From Desulfovibrio sp. (lineage in GTDB: Bacteria > Desulfobacterota > Desulfovibrionia > Desulfovibrionales > Desulfovibrionaceae): a DNA stretch of 9,577 bases. The stretch is from the NCBI GenBank assembly GCA_003525525.1, contig DQED01000321.1:8657-18233 (forward strand), written 5' to 3'. The notes beneath the pieces were generated by a model. The model was not told the origin of the DNA. It worked only from the letters and a program-made list of their open reading frames with translations, and did not search any database. Positions within the stretch are counted from its first letter, which is position 1; each line of letters opens with the position of its first letter. The position numbers and the translations under genes were made by a program. This document shows, piece by piece, positions 1 to 6,367 of the stretch.

Positions 1-123
1 GGCGCAGGCGATGCGCCGCGTGAAGCGTGCAAGCCTTGAAAAGGCGTGCCCATCTTCCTGCAAAAAAACCGATCTCGGATGCGTCTCCCCGAAACACGCC
101 GGAAGGCCGGTGGGGAAACGGCC
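1..123. other. Region downstream of fdhE, no gene called
   Basis: This is the stretch after the minus-strand fdhE stop. On the minus strand an ATG at 53-51 opens 17 codons to the window edge (MGTPFQGLHASRGASPA) and is preceded immediately by AGGAAG, which is too close to be a convincing ribosome site. Other minus frames also stay open, so the start of a further operon gene (in FDH operons often fdhD or mobA) is possible but cannot be recognised from this much sequence. A GGCCG/CGGCC inverted repeat (105-109 with 119-123) and a run of seven T on the minus strand (68-62), preceded by a very short CCGA-TCGG repeat, could be a weak terminator. Nothing firmer is visible. Confidence 0.3.
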
Positions 124-1044
124 CTACTCCGGTTGCGCCCCCTCCAGGTGATTCCAGGGGGTGTCGCAAATCGGCGCGAACCCCCTGGCCTGGGCCGCGG
201 CGTCGAGATGGATCAGGGACGCCGGGGCGGCGTCGAGGTCCGTGTCCCGGCTTGTTTCCGCGCGGTTGAGCACGATCAGGTAGTGGCCGCAGCTGCGGCA
301 GGCGTGGATGCGTTCGCGGTCGCGGCCGGCCGGGAACAGCACGTCGAGCTTTTCCTGCTCGCCCTCGCCGCAGGCCACGCATTTGAGCCTGGGGAAACGC
401 CACTGGTGGCCGCACAGCGCGCAGTGGAGATAAAGCCTCCCCGACTTGGCCACGAGAAATTCCGAAGGTTCGCGCTGCTCCTTGAGCATGCCGCAGTCCG
501 GCGGTCCGCCGCAGACCGGGCAGGACGGCTTTTGCCACAGCACGTCGTCGGCCATGGGCGAAAGCGTGCGCGCCCTGGCCCGAAGCGTCGCGGCAAGGGC
601 TTCGCGCGCGCAAAAGACCAGTGCGCCGGGGGCGACGCCCATCTCCGACGCCAGCGCCTCGATGTCCGCCTCGCCGCCCGTGGCCAGGGCCGTCAAGAGC
701 GGCGCGGCCAGGCGCGGCCCCATGGCCAGGGCCTGGGCCAACACGGCGGCGTCCTTGGAAAGCGGCGGGAAAAGTTCCGCCAGGCGCGGCAAGAGCAGGC
801 TCGCGGCGCGCAGGAAATCCGCGGCCAGGTCCGCCGGGCCGACATCGGCCAGAAGCGGCGCGCCGGCGGCGAAACGGTCCGGATCGTAGGAAACCCCCAC
901 CGGGGCGTCCGGCAAGGCGTCGGCGACTTCCCGGCGCCGGCGCGCCAGGGCGGAAAAGCGCTCGATGACTGCGGCCAGTTCCGCCGGCGGCGGAACGTCG
1001 GGCAGGTCCGGCGACGTGAGGGTCATGTTCGGGGGAATGCGCAT
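124..1044 (-). CDS. fdhE: FdhE-family formate dehydrogenase maturation protein (operon copy)
   Basis: 306 residues. The FdhE family is a cytoplasmic iron-binding, rubredoxin-like accessory protein that acts on the catalytic subunit of respiratory formate dehydrogenases before export; in E. coli it is needed for enzyme activity but is not part of the final complex. The C-terminal half shows four CXXC pairs at Cys175/178 (SCPVCGG), 208/211 (CALCGHQW), 222/225 (CVACG) and 249/252 (CRSCGHY). These are the family hallmark, and the GHQW and GHY contexts are typical. The N-terminal 160 residues are helical and Ala/Leu rich. The start at 1044 is chosen because AAAGGA lies about 6 bases upstream; the frame stays open to an ATG at 1314, but that would overlap fdhB and encode low-complexity sequence. 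It is the third gene after fdhA and fdhB, 172 bases past fdhB. A second FdhE lies divergently at 5412. Confidence 0.9.
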   Translation of the reverse strand: MRIPPNMTLTSPDLPDVPPPAELAAVIERFSALARRRREVADALPDAPVGVSYDPDRFAAGAPLLADVGPADLAADFLRAASLLLPRLAELFPPLSKDAAVLAQALAMGPRLAAPLLTALATGGEADIEALASEMGVAPGALVFCAREALAATLRARARTLSPMADDVLWQKPSCPVCGGPPDCGMLKEQREPSEFLVAKSGRLYLHCALCGHQWRFPRLKCVACGEGEQEKLDVLFPAGRDRERIHACRSCGHYLIVLNRAETSRDTDLDAAPASLIHLDAAAQARGFAPICDTPWNHLEGAQPE

Positions 1045-1074
1045 GGGACGTCCTTTTGTTGCGAAGCGGCCACA

Positions 1075-1100
1075 CGGCCGCCACTGGCAGATGGCGGCCG
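1075..1100 (-). other. Strong hairpin upstream of fdhE
   Basis: A perfect 9-bp inverted repeat (CGGCCGCCA with TGGCGGCCG) around an 8-base loop lies about 30 bases before the fdhE start. It overlaps two other possible stems, the 14-bp palindrome CGGCCGCGCGGCCG at 1095-1108 and the repeat GCGGCC-ACAC-GGCCGC at 1066-1081, so these folds exclude one another. No T tract follows on the minus strand, so it is not a canonical terminator. It may be an RNA processing or stability element, or only GC-rich intergenic sequence. Confidence 0.45.
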
Positions 1101-1156
1101 CGCGGCCGGGAGTCGAATCCGGTTCGCGTCCCGTTCGGGAGTAGCCCTTACGGGAG

Positions 1157-1186
1157 GGCCAGGAGGGGTCGTCGCCCCTCCTGGCC
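1157..1186 (-). other. 12-bp-stem hairpin just after fdhB
   Basis: GGCCAGGAGGGG (1157-1168) is the exact reverse complement of CCCCTCCTGGCC (1175-1186), with a 6-base loop. It starts about 30 bases past the fdhB stop on the minus strand. There is no U-run after it, so full intrinsic termination is unlikely. Attenuation, 3'-end protection of the fdhAB message or an RNA processing site fits better. The stem length and perfection make chance unlikely; the role is inferred. Confidence 0.55.
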
Positions 1187-1216
1187 GCCGGAGGCAGTTT
1201 CTCCGGCCCTCTCGCC

Positions 1217-1948
1217 TCAGCCGCGCATCCGGGTGACCGGCCGGGCCAGCATGGCCAGAAACGCCTGGCGCGACATCGGACCGTGTTGCGGGGCCCGGCG
1301 TTCGGCGTATTCATAGTAGAGGTTGCGCGGCTCGGTGACGAGGTAGATGACGCCGAGATAGTCCTCGTCGAGGAGCTGCGCCTTGGGGTGCGACTCCTTG
1401 ACCTTGGCCAAGGTCTGCCTTGCCAGGACCAGCATGTCCGCGCGCTCGCCGAAGTTCATGGCGCCGGTGCAGCAGGTCTTCACGCACGCGGGCAGCATGC
1501 CGGCCTGCTGGCGGTCGATGCACCAGTCGCACTTGGTGAGCATGCCCGAATCCTGGTCGCGCGCCGGGATGGCGTAGGGGCACACGTCGCGCACTTCCTG
1601 CGCCTGGTCGATGGTGAGCTTTTTGGTCAGGTCCGTGTAGAGCACGGCCCCGGTGGCCTCGTCCTGGACGATGGCCCCGGGCACGTAGGCGTCGGCGGCG
1701 TCCTTGCAGGGCGGATTGATGCAATGGCGGCACTGGTCCGGGAAAAACAGCCATTTGATCTGCCCGTCGATCTTGTGCTCGGAAAACCGCACGATCTTGA
1801 AGTTGAACGGCGTGAACGTCGGCGGGTTCTGATGCGTGCCGGTCTGCGTCGTCGGCACGGCCTTGTGCTGGTGCCATTCCTTGCAGGCCACTTGACAGCC
1901 GCGGCAGGCCGTGCAGCGGGAGGTGTCGATGAAAAAGGTCTTGGGCAT
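1217..1948 (-). CDS. fdhB: Formate dehydrogenase iron-sulfur (beta) subunit
   Basis: 243 residues, the electron-transfer subunit that takes electrons from the catalytic subunit. Cys12, 15, 18 and 22 form a CxxCxxCxxxC motif (RCTACRGCQVAC). Cys73, 76 and 81 (CRHCINPPC) lack the usual fourth nearby Cys, and Cys123 (DVCPYAIP) probably completes that cluster. Cys140, 143, 155 and 159 form the last group, with a spare Cys160. Twelve ligands fit three [4Fe-4S] clusters, as in the Desulfovibrio FdhAB enzymes, rather than the four of E. coli FdnH. There is no signal peptide and no C-terminal membrane helix, so it presumably crosses the membrane bound to FdhA through the Tat pathway. GGAG lies about 7 bases before the start. 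The stop is TGA and lies 56 bases downstream-to-upstream ordered after fdhA in the same operon. Upstream in-frame codons only read antisense into fdhA. Confidence 0.93.
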   Translation of the reverse strand: MPKTFFIDTSRCTACRGCQVACKEWHQHKAVPTTQTGTHQNPPTFTPFNFKIVRFSEHKIDGQIKWLFFPDQCRHCINPPCKDAADAYVPGAIVQDEATGAVLYTDLTKKLTIDQAQEVRDVCPYAIPARDQDSGMLTKCDWCIDRQQAGMLPACVKTCCTGAMNFGERADMLVLARQTLAKVKESHPKAQLLDEDYLGVIYLVTEPRNLYYEYAERRAPQHGPMSRQAFLAMLARPVTRMRG

Positions 1949-1965
1949 GGCGCGCTCCGTATAAG

Positions 1966-1997
1966 CCCGGCCGGGAGCCGCAAGGCCCCCGGCCGGG
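1966..1997 (-). other. Hairpin between fdhA and fdhB
   Basis: The palindromic 10-mer CCCGGCCGGG occurs twice (1966-1975 and 1988-1997; the match extends to 11 bases as direct repeats) with 12 bases between. In the fdhAB transcript the two copies can form a 10-bp G+C-only stem, or each can fold on itself. It sits in the 56-base gap, ending about 17 bases before the fdhB start, and no U tract follows. A translational or stoichiometry control element, or an RNase barrier, is inferred; the repeat itself is read directly. Confidence 0.55.
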
Positions 1998-2004
1998 ACG
2001 CGTG

Positions 2005-5000
2005 TTAGCGGTACAGTTCCGTCATCTTGTCTGCCTTGCGCACGTTGACGAGGCAGGCCTTGTACTCCGGAATCGTGGTATTGGGATCGCCGACCGACAC
2101 GGTGAGCCGGTTGGTGGCGTCGCCGACTCCGGGCGTGGTCCAGCCGAAGCAGAACGGCATGCCCACGAGGTGGACGGTCTTGCCCTGGATGGTGAGCGGG
2201 GTCATGCGCACGGTGACCATGGCGATGGCCTCGACCTTGCCGCGCAGGCTCTCGAGCACCACCGGATCGCCGTTTTTGATGCCTTTCTCCTTGGCCAGCT
2301 CCTGGCTCATCTCCACGTAGAGCTGGGGTTCGGCCTCCAAAAGCGGCGGGGTGTTGCGCGTGTCGCCGCCGCCGCACCAGTGCTCGGTGAGGCTGTAGGT
2401 CGTCAGCACGATGGGATAGCGCGGGTCGCCGGGCTTGGCGAGCACGTCCATGTCGCTGTCGATGATCTTGATGCACGGGTTGTGCATCTGTTTGGAGAAC
2501 GGGTTGGTCGTGACCGGGGTCTCGGCCGGCTCGTAGTGCTCGGGGAAGGGCCCGTCCACGCGACCGGGGCCGTAGAGCTGGCCGTGGCCCTCGGTGTGCA
2601 TGATGAACGGGTACTTGCCCTTGGGATCGGCCATGGGCGGCCACGGGCCGTCGGGGATGTCGCCGACCCACTTGCCGTCCTCCCAGGCGATGACGGTCTT
2701 GGCCGGGTTGAACGGCTTGCCGTTGAGGTCCACCGAGGCGCGGTTGTAGATGATGCGCCGGTTGACGGGCCAGGCCCAGGAGTAGTTCGGGTAGAGCCCG
2801 ATCTTCGCCTGCAGGGGCGTTTGCGAGTGGTCGCGCCGTTTGGCCAGGTTGCCCGCGGGCCCGTAGCAGCCGGTGTAGAGCCAGTTCATGGACAGGGTCG
2901 AGCCGTCGTCGCGCAGGAAGGCGAAGCTCGCCACCTGCTCGCCCTTCTTGTAGCTCTTGTCGCCCACGGTGACGTCGCGGGTGTACCAGCCGTTGATCTT
3001 CTTCGCGATCAGGTCGGCGTCGTATTCCTTGTACCAGTCGAGGTTGACGATGGGCGCCGGGAAGGCGCCGCCTTCCTTCTTGTACAGGTCGATCACGCGC
3101 TTGGTGATCTCGACGACCATCCAGCCCATGGGCTTGCTGACGCCCATGGGTTCGTAGCCCTTGTAGTGCCACATGTGCCAGCGGCCGGAGTTGGACGTGG
3201 TGCCGTCCTTTTCGCCGCGCTGGCAGGAGGGCAGCAGGAAGACCTCGGTCTTGACGTTTTTCGGGTCATAGCCCGGCTGCCGCCAGAAGGCGGCGGTCTC
3301 GGTCTCGTGCGCCTCGCCCACGACCAGCCAGTCGAGGTGGGTCAGCGCCTTGCGGATCTTGTGCGTGTTGGGCATGGACTGGGCCGGGTTGTGGCCGTAG
3401 ATGAACCCGCCCTTGATCTTGTTCTTGTACATCCGGTCGAAGATGTACAGGCTCGCGTAGTCCACGCCGGGCTCGACCTTGGGCAGCCAGCCGTAGCCGA
3501 ACTCGTTTTCCGCCGTTGCCGCGTCGCCGAACCAGGCCTTGAGCAGGCTCGCCATGTACTTGGGCCTGTTTTGCCACCAGTTGGCGCTTTTCGGGTCGTA
3601 GCTGACCGGGGTGTTGGCCTTGTTGTAGTCGGCGAGCGTCGGCCACTTGGTGTTGGGCACCGCGTTGTAGCCGGGCAGGATGTGCCACAGGATGGCGTGG
3701 TCCGTGGAGCCCTGGACGTTGGGCTCGCCGCGCAGGGCGTTGACGCCGCCGCCGGCCACGCCGATATTGCCTAAAAGCAGCTGGATGATGCCGGCGCAGC
3801 GGATGTTCTGCACGCCCACGCTGTGCTGGGTCCAGCCCAGGGCGTACATCATGGTGCCGGCCTTGTCCGGTTTGCCCGTGGCCGTGTAGATCGAATAGAC
3901 CTTTTCCAGGTTGTCCTTGGACACGCCCGTGATCGACGACACGGTGTCCATGTCGTAGCGCGCGTAGTGCTTCTTGAGCAGCTGAAAGACGCAGCGGGGA
4001 TCGGCCAGCGTCTTGTCGCGCTTCGGCACGCCGTTTTCGTCCATGGCGAAGGCCCACTTCTTCTGGTCGTAGGTCTTGGTCGCCGGGTCGAAGCCGGAGA
4101 ACAGCCCGTCCTTGAAGTCGAAGCCGTCGCCCACGATGAAGGCGGCGTTGGTGTATTCCACCACGTAGTCTTTGTGGTAGCGCTCGTTTTCGATGATGTA
4201 CTTCATCATGCCGCCCAGAAACGCGATGTCCGTGCCGGAACGAAGCGGTACGTGGAAATCGCTGCGGGCGGACGTGCGGGAGAACTTCGGGTCCACGTGG
4301 ATGACCGCGGCCCCGGCGTCCTTGGCCTTCAGCACCCATTTGAACGAGATGGGGTGGTGCTCTGCTGCGTTGCTCCCCATGATGAGGATGGCGTTTGCGT
4401 TCTTGATGTCAATCCAATGCTGGGTCATCGCGCCGCGTCCGAACGACTCTGCCAGAGCCGGTACAGTGGGCGAGTGTCAGATACGGGCCTGATGGTCGAA
4501 ATGGACGACCCCCAGGCTTCTGAGCATTTGGTGGCTGACGGCGCATTCCTCGTTGTCCATCTGGGACGTGCCGAGCTGGAAGATGGACTCGACCCGGTTG
4601 ACGGTCTGGCCCTTCTCGTTTTTTTCCATGAAGTCGCGGTCGCGGGTTTCCTTGACGCGCTGGGCGATGCGGGAAAGGACGAAGTCCCAGTCCTTTTCCT
4701 CCCATTTGTCGCTGCCGGGGGCCCGGTAGCGGGGCTTGAGAATGCGGTGGTGGCTCACGTGCATGGCGTGGAAGGCCGCGCCCTTGGGGCAAAGCGCCCC
4801 CTCGCTGATCGGATAGTCCGGATCGCCTTCGGAACTTAAAAATTTGCCGTCCTTGACGAACATCAGGATGCTGCAGCCGCAGGAACAGAAGGGACAGGTG
4901 GACTGATATTCCTTCGCCCCTTCGATGCGCAGCTTCGTGGCGTACGCCGCCGCCGGACGGGGATCGAGCCCGAGGTCCCTAAGCCCCAGGCAGGCCAGTC

Positions 5001-5043
5001 CGGCCCCCGTCAGTTTCATGAACCCACGTCGGGAAATGCCCAT
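2005..5043 (-). CDS. fdhA: Selenocysteine formate dehydrogenase catalytic (alpha) subunit, TGA-encoded Sec189
   Basis: 1012 residues if the in-frame TGA at 4479-4477 is read as selenocysteine. It oxidises formate to CO2, or the reverse, at a Mo/W bis-pterin guanine dinucleotide site in the periplasm. Residues 5-11 (RRGFMKL region, SRRGFMK) are a twin-arginine signal, with likely cleavage after Ala35 (AAAYA). Cys50, 53, 57 and 85 bind one [4Fe-4S], followed by conserved Lys87. The active-site segment runs ARI-U-HSPTVPALAESFGRGAMTQHW, giving Sec189-His190. Pterin-binding landmarks are GSNAAEHHP (223-231), HVDPKFSRTSA (249-259) and GHNPAQSMPN (550-559). The C-terminal dinucleotide-binding domain is about 875-1005 (SLTEHW, NRLTVS). 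Length matches Desulfovibrio FdhA. The start at 5043 has a strong AAGGAGG 4 bases upstream and places the Tat motif at the N terminus; an in-frame ATG at 5193 would bury it. A naive translation splits the gene in two. Metal choice (Mo or W) cannot be read here. Confidence 0.95.
4444..4479 (-). promoter_or_regulatory. Selenocysteine UGA codon and SECIS-like hairpin in fdhA
   Basis: The UGA is at 4479-4477. Sixteen bases later the message reads CGGCUCU-GGC-AGAGUCG (4460-4444), a 7-bp stem with one G-U pair and a short G-containing apical loop. Bacterial SECIS hairpins sit directly downstream of the UGA, with the apical loop about 20 bases away, and are bound by SelB; position and size fit. Coding continues in frame through it into conserved FDH sequence. 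This implies selA, selB, selC and selD elsewhere in the genome. Confidence 0.8.
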
Positions 5044-5124
5044 ACCGCCTCCTTTTTCCTGTTCCGCAAACGCCGGGCGGCCCTCCGTCCGGCGTAAGAA
5101 CTTATGTCTAATCAGGCACACTAC

Positions 5125-5136
5125 TTTCCTAGAAAA
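5125..5136. promoter_or_regulatory. Candidate operator half of a repeated pair, copy A
   Basis: TTTCCTAGAAAA is a TTTC-N3-GAAA inverted repeat matching copy B in 11 of 12 bases. It lies about 80 bases upstream of the fdhA start. The regulator is unknown. Confidence 0.35.
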
Positions 5137-5184
5137 GGGGTGGAGAGGGGTCAAAGGAATCCGAATTGCTTGAGCTTTGGCACT

Positions 5185-5197
5185 AACCGTCACGGTT
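5185..5197. promoter_or_regulatory. Palindrome AACCGTCACGGTT, candidate operator
   Basis: Two perfect 6-base arms surround a central C. It abuts copy B of the TTTCC repeat, about 140 bases upstream of fdhA. On the plus strand it is followed by a T run (5196-5200), but the stem is too small to be a believable terminator, and no plus-strand gene precedes it. Confidence 0.35.
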
Positions 5198-5209
5198 TTT
5201 CCAAGAAAA
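5198..5209. promoter_or_regulatory. Candidate operator half of a repeated pair, copy B
   Basis: TTTCCAAGAAAA lies inside a longer inverted repeat, TTTTTC-CAA-GAAAAA (5196-5210). It begins 73 bases from copy A, close to seven DNA turns, so proteins bound at both would lie on the same face. The AT-rich setting raises the chance of coincidence. Confidence 0.35.
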
Positions 5210-5343
5210 ATACCTCACTAGCGGCGGGTTTTTGCCCGAAAATCTATTAAGCTATTTTAAATACAATCAAAAAATTCGACAACCCGATCGAAGTTTCCGT
5301 GTCTTTGCCGCTGCCGCCGCCGGTTGACGGGCGCGGGGATTGT

Positions 5344-5358
5344 TGGCACGCCAAAGGC
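5344..5358 (+). promoter_or_regulatory. Candidate sigma-54 (-24/-12) promoter for the second fdhE
   Basis: TGGCACG-CCAA-AGGC matches the -24 element TGGCACG exactly and keeps the invariant GG and GC dinucleotides at the correct 12-base offset. The -12 side is AGGC instead of TTGC. It would start transcription near 5370, about 40 bases before the ATG at 5412. FDH-related genes in enterobacteria are known sigma-54 targets. No enhancer-binding activator gene is in the window. Confidence 0.4.
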
Positions 5359-5411
5359 GCTTTTGCCGGCCGCCCGATTCGCCCGGGAGGCGTCGGCAAG
5401 GAGTCGTCGCC

Positions 5412-6284
5412 ATGGAACATGTTTCCGCTTTCGCCGAGGCCGTGGACCGGCTGCGCCGCGAACGCCCCCATGTCCGGGCCTTCGTCGATCCGTTCCTCGG
5501 GTTGCTGCTGGCCCGGGAGCCGCTGGTGGCGGTTTTGCGCGGCGTGGACGCGCCGCGGCCGGCCCCGCGGCCGGATCCGGTGCGTCTGGCCCAGGGCGCG
5601 TGCCTGGAGGCGCGCGACGAGTTCCCCCTGCACGGCTGCGACCTGGAGCGCGCTTTCGAGGTGCTCCAGCCGGCCCTTGCGGCGGGCTTTCGCGACGTGC
5701 GCGGCGACCTCGCGGTCATCGCCCGCACGGCGCAGGTGCGGGAGGGATTTGTGGAACAGGCGGCCCGGGACTGCCTGCGCGACAGGGACAAGGGCCTGGC
5801 CCGGGCCGCCAACGGCATCGGGGTGGACGCGCGCGTGCTCGTGTTCTGGATCACCGAACTGCTCGCCCCCCTGGCCATGGCCCGGGGCCGGCGCCTGTCC
5901 GGGGCCGTGGCCGAGATCCCCTGGAACCGGGGCTATTGCCCCGTATGCGGTTCCTGGCCGGGCTTTGTCCGCCGCGAGGCCTCGGGCGGCGGCGTCATGG
6001 CCTGTTCCTTTTGCGCCGCGACCTGGCGCTTTTCCCGGCGGGAATGCCCTTTTTGCGAAGCTCCCGGCCCCTCGGCGCAGGTCTATGCCGTGCCGGGCTT
6101 CGACAGCGAGCGGGTCGTGGTCTGCCGGCGCTGCAACCACTACCTGGCCGAGCTGGCCGACGACGCCCTGGCCGACTATCCGCCCGAGGCGGCGGGGCTG
6201 GCCCTGGCTCCCCTGGAACTGCTCGCCCGCCAGCACGGCCATCGTCCGGCCGCCATGGACTGGCGGCAGATGCCCTGGGCCTGA
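5412..6284 (+). CDS. Second FdhE-family formate dehydrogenase accessory protein
   Basis: 290 residues, an FdhE-type cytoplasmic maturation or quality-control protein for formate dehydrogenase. Four CXXC pairs appear at Cys176/179 (GYCPVCGSWP), 198/201 (CSFCAATW), 212/215 (CPFC) and 238/241 (CRRCNHY), in the same order and contexts as the operon copy; EIPWNRGYCPVCG is typical of the family. Outside the Cys region it resembles the first copy little, so the two are divergent paralogues rather than a recent duplication. The start at 5412 is chosen because AAGGAG (5398-5403) lies 8 bases upstream; an in-frame ATG at 5340 overlaps the -24/-12-like site and adds an arginine-rich tail. It is transcribed away from fdhA, and the luxR-type gene follows after 83 bases. 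Which formate dehydrogenase it serves cannot be told. Confidence 0.88.
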   Translation: MEHVSAFAEAVDRLRRERPHVRAFVDPFLGLLLAREPLVAVLRGVDAPRPAPRPDPVRLAQGACLEARDEFPLHGCDLERAFEVLQPALAAGFRDVRGDLAVIARTAQVREGFVEQAARDCLRDRDKGLARAANGIGVDARVLVFWITELLAPLAMARGRRLSGAVAEIPWNRGYCPVCGSWPGFVRREASGGGVMACSFCAATWRFSRRECPFCEAPGPSAQVYAVPGFDSERVVVCRRCNHYLAELADDALADYPPEAAGLALAPLELLARQHGHRPAAMDWRQMPWA

Positions 6285-6334
6285 ACCGTCGCGAGAGGGA
6301 CGGCGGACGAGCCGGAATACGACCCTGCGACGAA

Positions 6335-6351
6335 GCTCCCGATGCGGGAGC
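6335..6351 (+). other. Short hairpin ahead of the luxR-type gene
   Basis: GCTCCCG-ATG-CGGGAGC is a perfect 7-bp stem 8 bases before the GGAGG ribosome site at 6359. A second inverted repeat, CCGTC-N8-GACGG (6286-6303), lies just past the preceding stop. There is no T tract, so co-transcription of the second fdhE and the regulator remains possible. Confidence 0.35.
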
Positions 6352-6367
6352 GGCATGCGGAGGCGGC

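Larger units (their letters stand above)
5044..5411. promoter_or_regulatory. Divergent intergenic control region between fdhA and the second fdhE
   Basis: This is 368 bases without a gene. The fdhA side has the AAGGAGG ribosome site. About 5197-5277 is strikingly A+T-rich against the GC-rich surroundings, as expected for divergent promoters. It contains repeated TTTCC(T/A)AGAAAA sites, the 13-base palindrome AACCGTCACGGTT, and a -24/-12-like site, each listed separately. A TTGACC hexamer on the minus strand (5154-5149) has no convincing -10 at 16-18 bases, so I do not call a sigma-70 promoter for fdhA. A TACAAT at 5262-5267 on the plus strand lacks a -35. Confidence 0.6.

Noticed and set aside
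62..78. Intrinsic terminator after fdhE (minus-strand T7 run)
   Set aside because: The preceding inverted repeat is only about 4 bp with a 2-base loop; it is too weak to call.
1078..1187. tRNA-like cloverleaf on the minus strand, with GGATTCGACTCC resembling a T-loop; considered as selC
   Set aside because: There is no UCA anticodon arm and no GG in the would-be D-loop, the T-stem has a mismatch, and the supposed D-arm is better explained as part of a perfect 12-bp hairpin.
46..1236. Plus-strand open frame opposite fdhE (396 codons)
   Set aside because: Arg/Gly-rich shadow of the CXXC-bearing fdhE, with no domain.
1949..3172. Upstream in-frame extension of fdhB running through fdhA antisense-frame sequence
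   Set aside because: The extension is a low-complexity out-of-frame reading of fdhA. fdhB begins at 1948 with its own ribosome site and the conserved MPKTFFIDTSRCTAC start.
2002..3774. Very long plus-strand open frame opposite fdhA (590 codons)
   Set aside because: It is antisense to well-conserved FDH sequence, is Val/Gly/Asp/His-rich with no recognisable domain, and is typical of an open antisense frame in GC-rich DNA.
4429..4479. fdhA as a pseudogene or as two separate genes split by a stop
   Set aside because: The stop is TGA at the exact Sec position of FDH, the frame is unbroken, both sides are conserved, and a SECIS-like hairpin follows.
5178..5192. Second TTGGCAC as a sigma-54 promoter on the plus strand
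   Set aside because: The -12 GC is missing at the required offset (CA instead).
5247..6356. Minus-strand open frame opposite the second fdhE
   Set aside because: Antisense shadow, Gly/Arg/Ala-rich, with no domain, opposite a clear four-CXXC FdhE protein.
5324..6367. Long N-terminal extension of the LuxR-type protein through the second fdhE
   Set aside because: The extension is an out-of-frame Arg/Pro/Gly-rich reading of fdhE; ATG 6368 has GGAGG and gives a normal-length LuxR protein.
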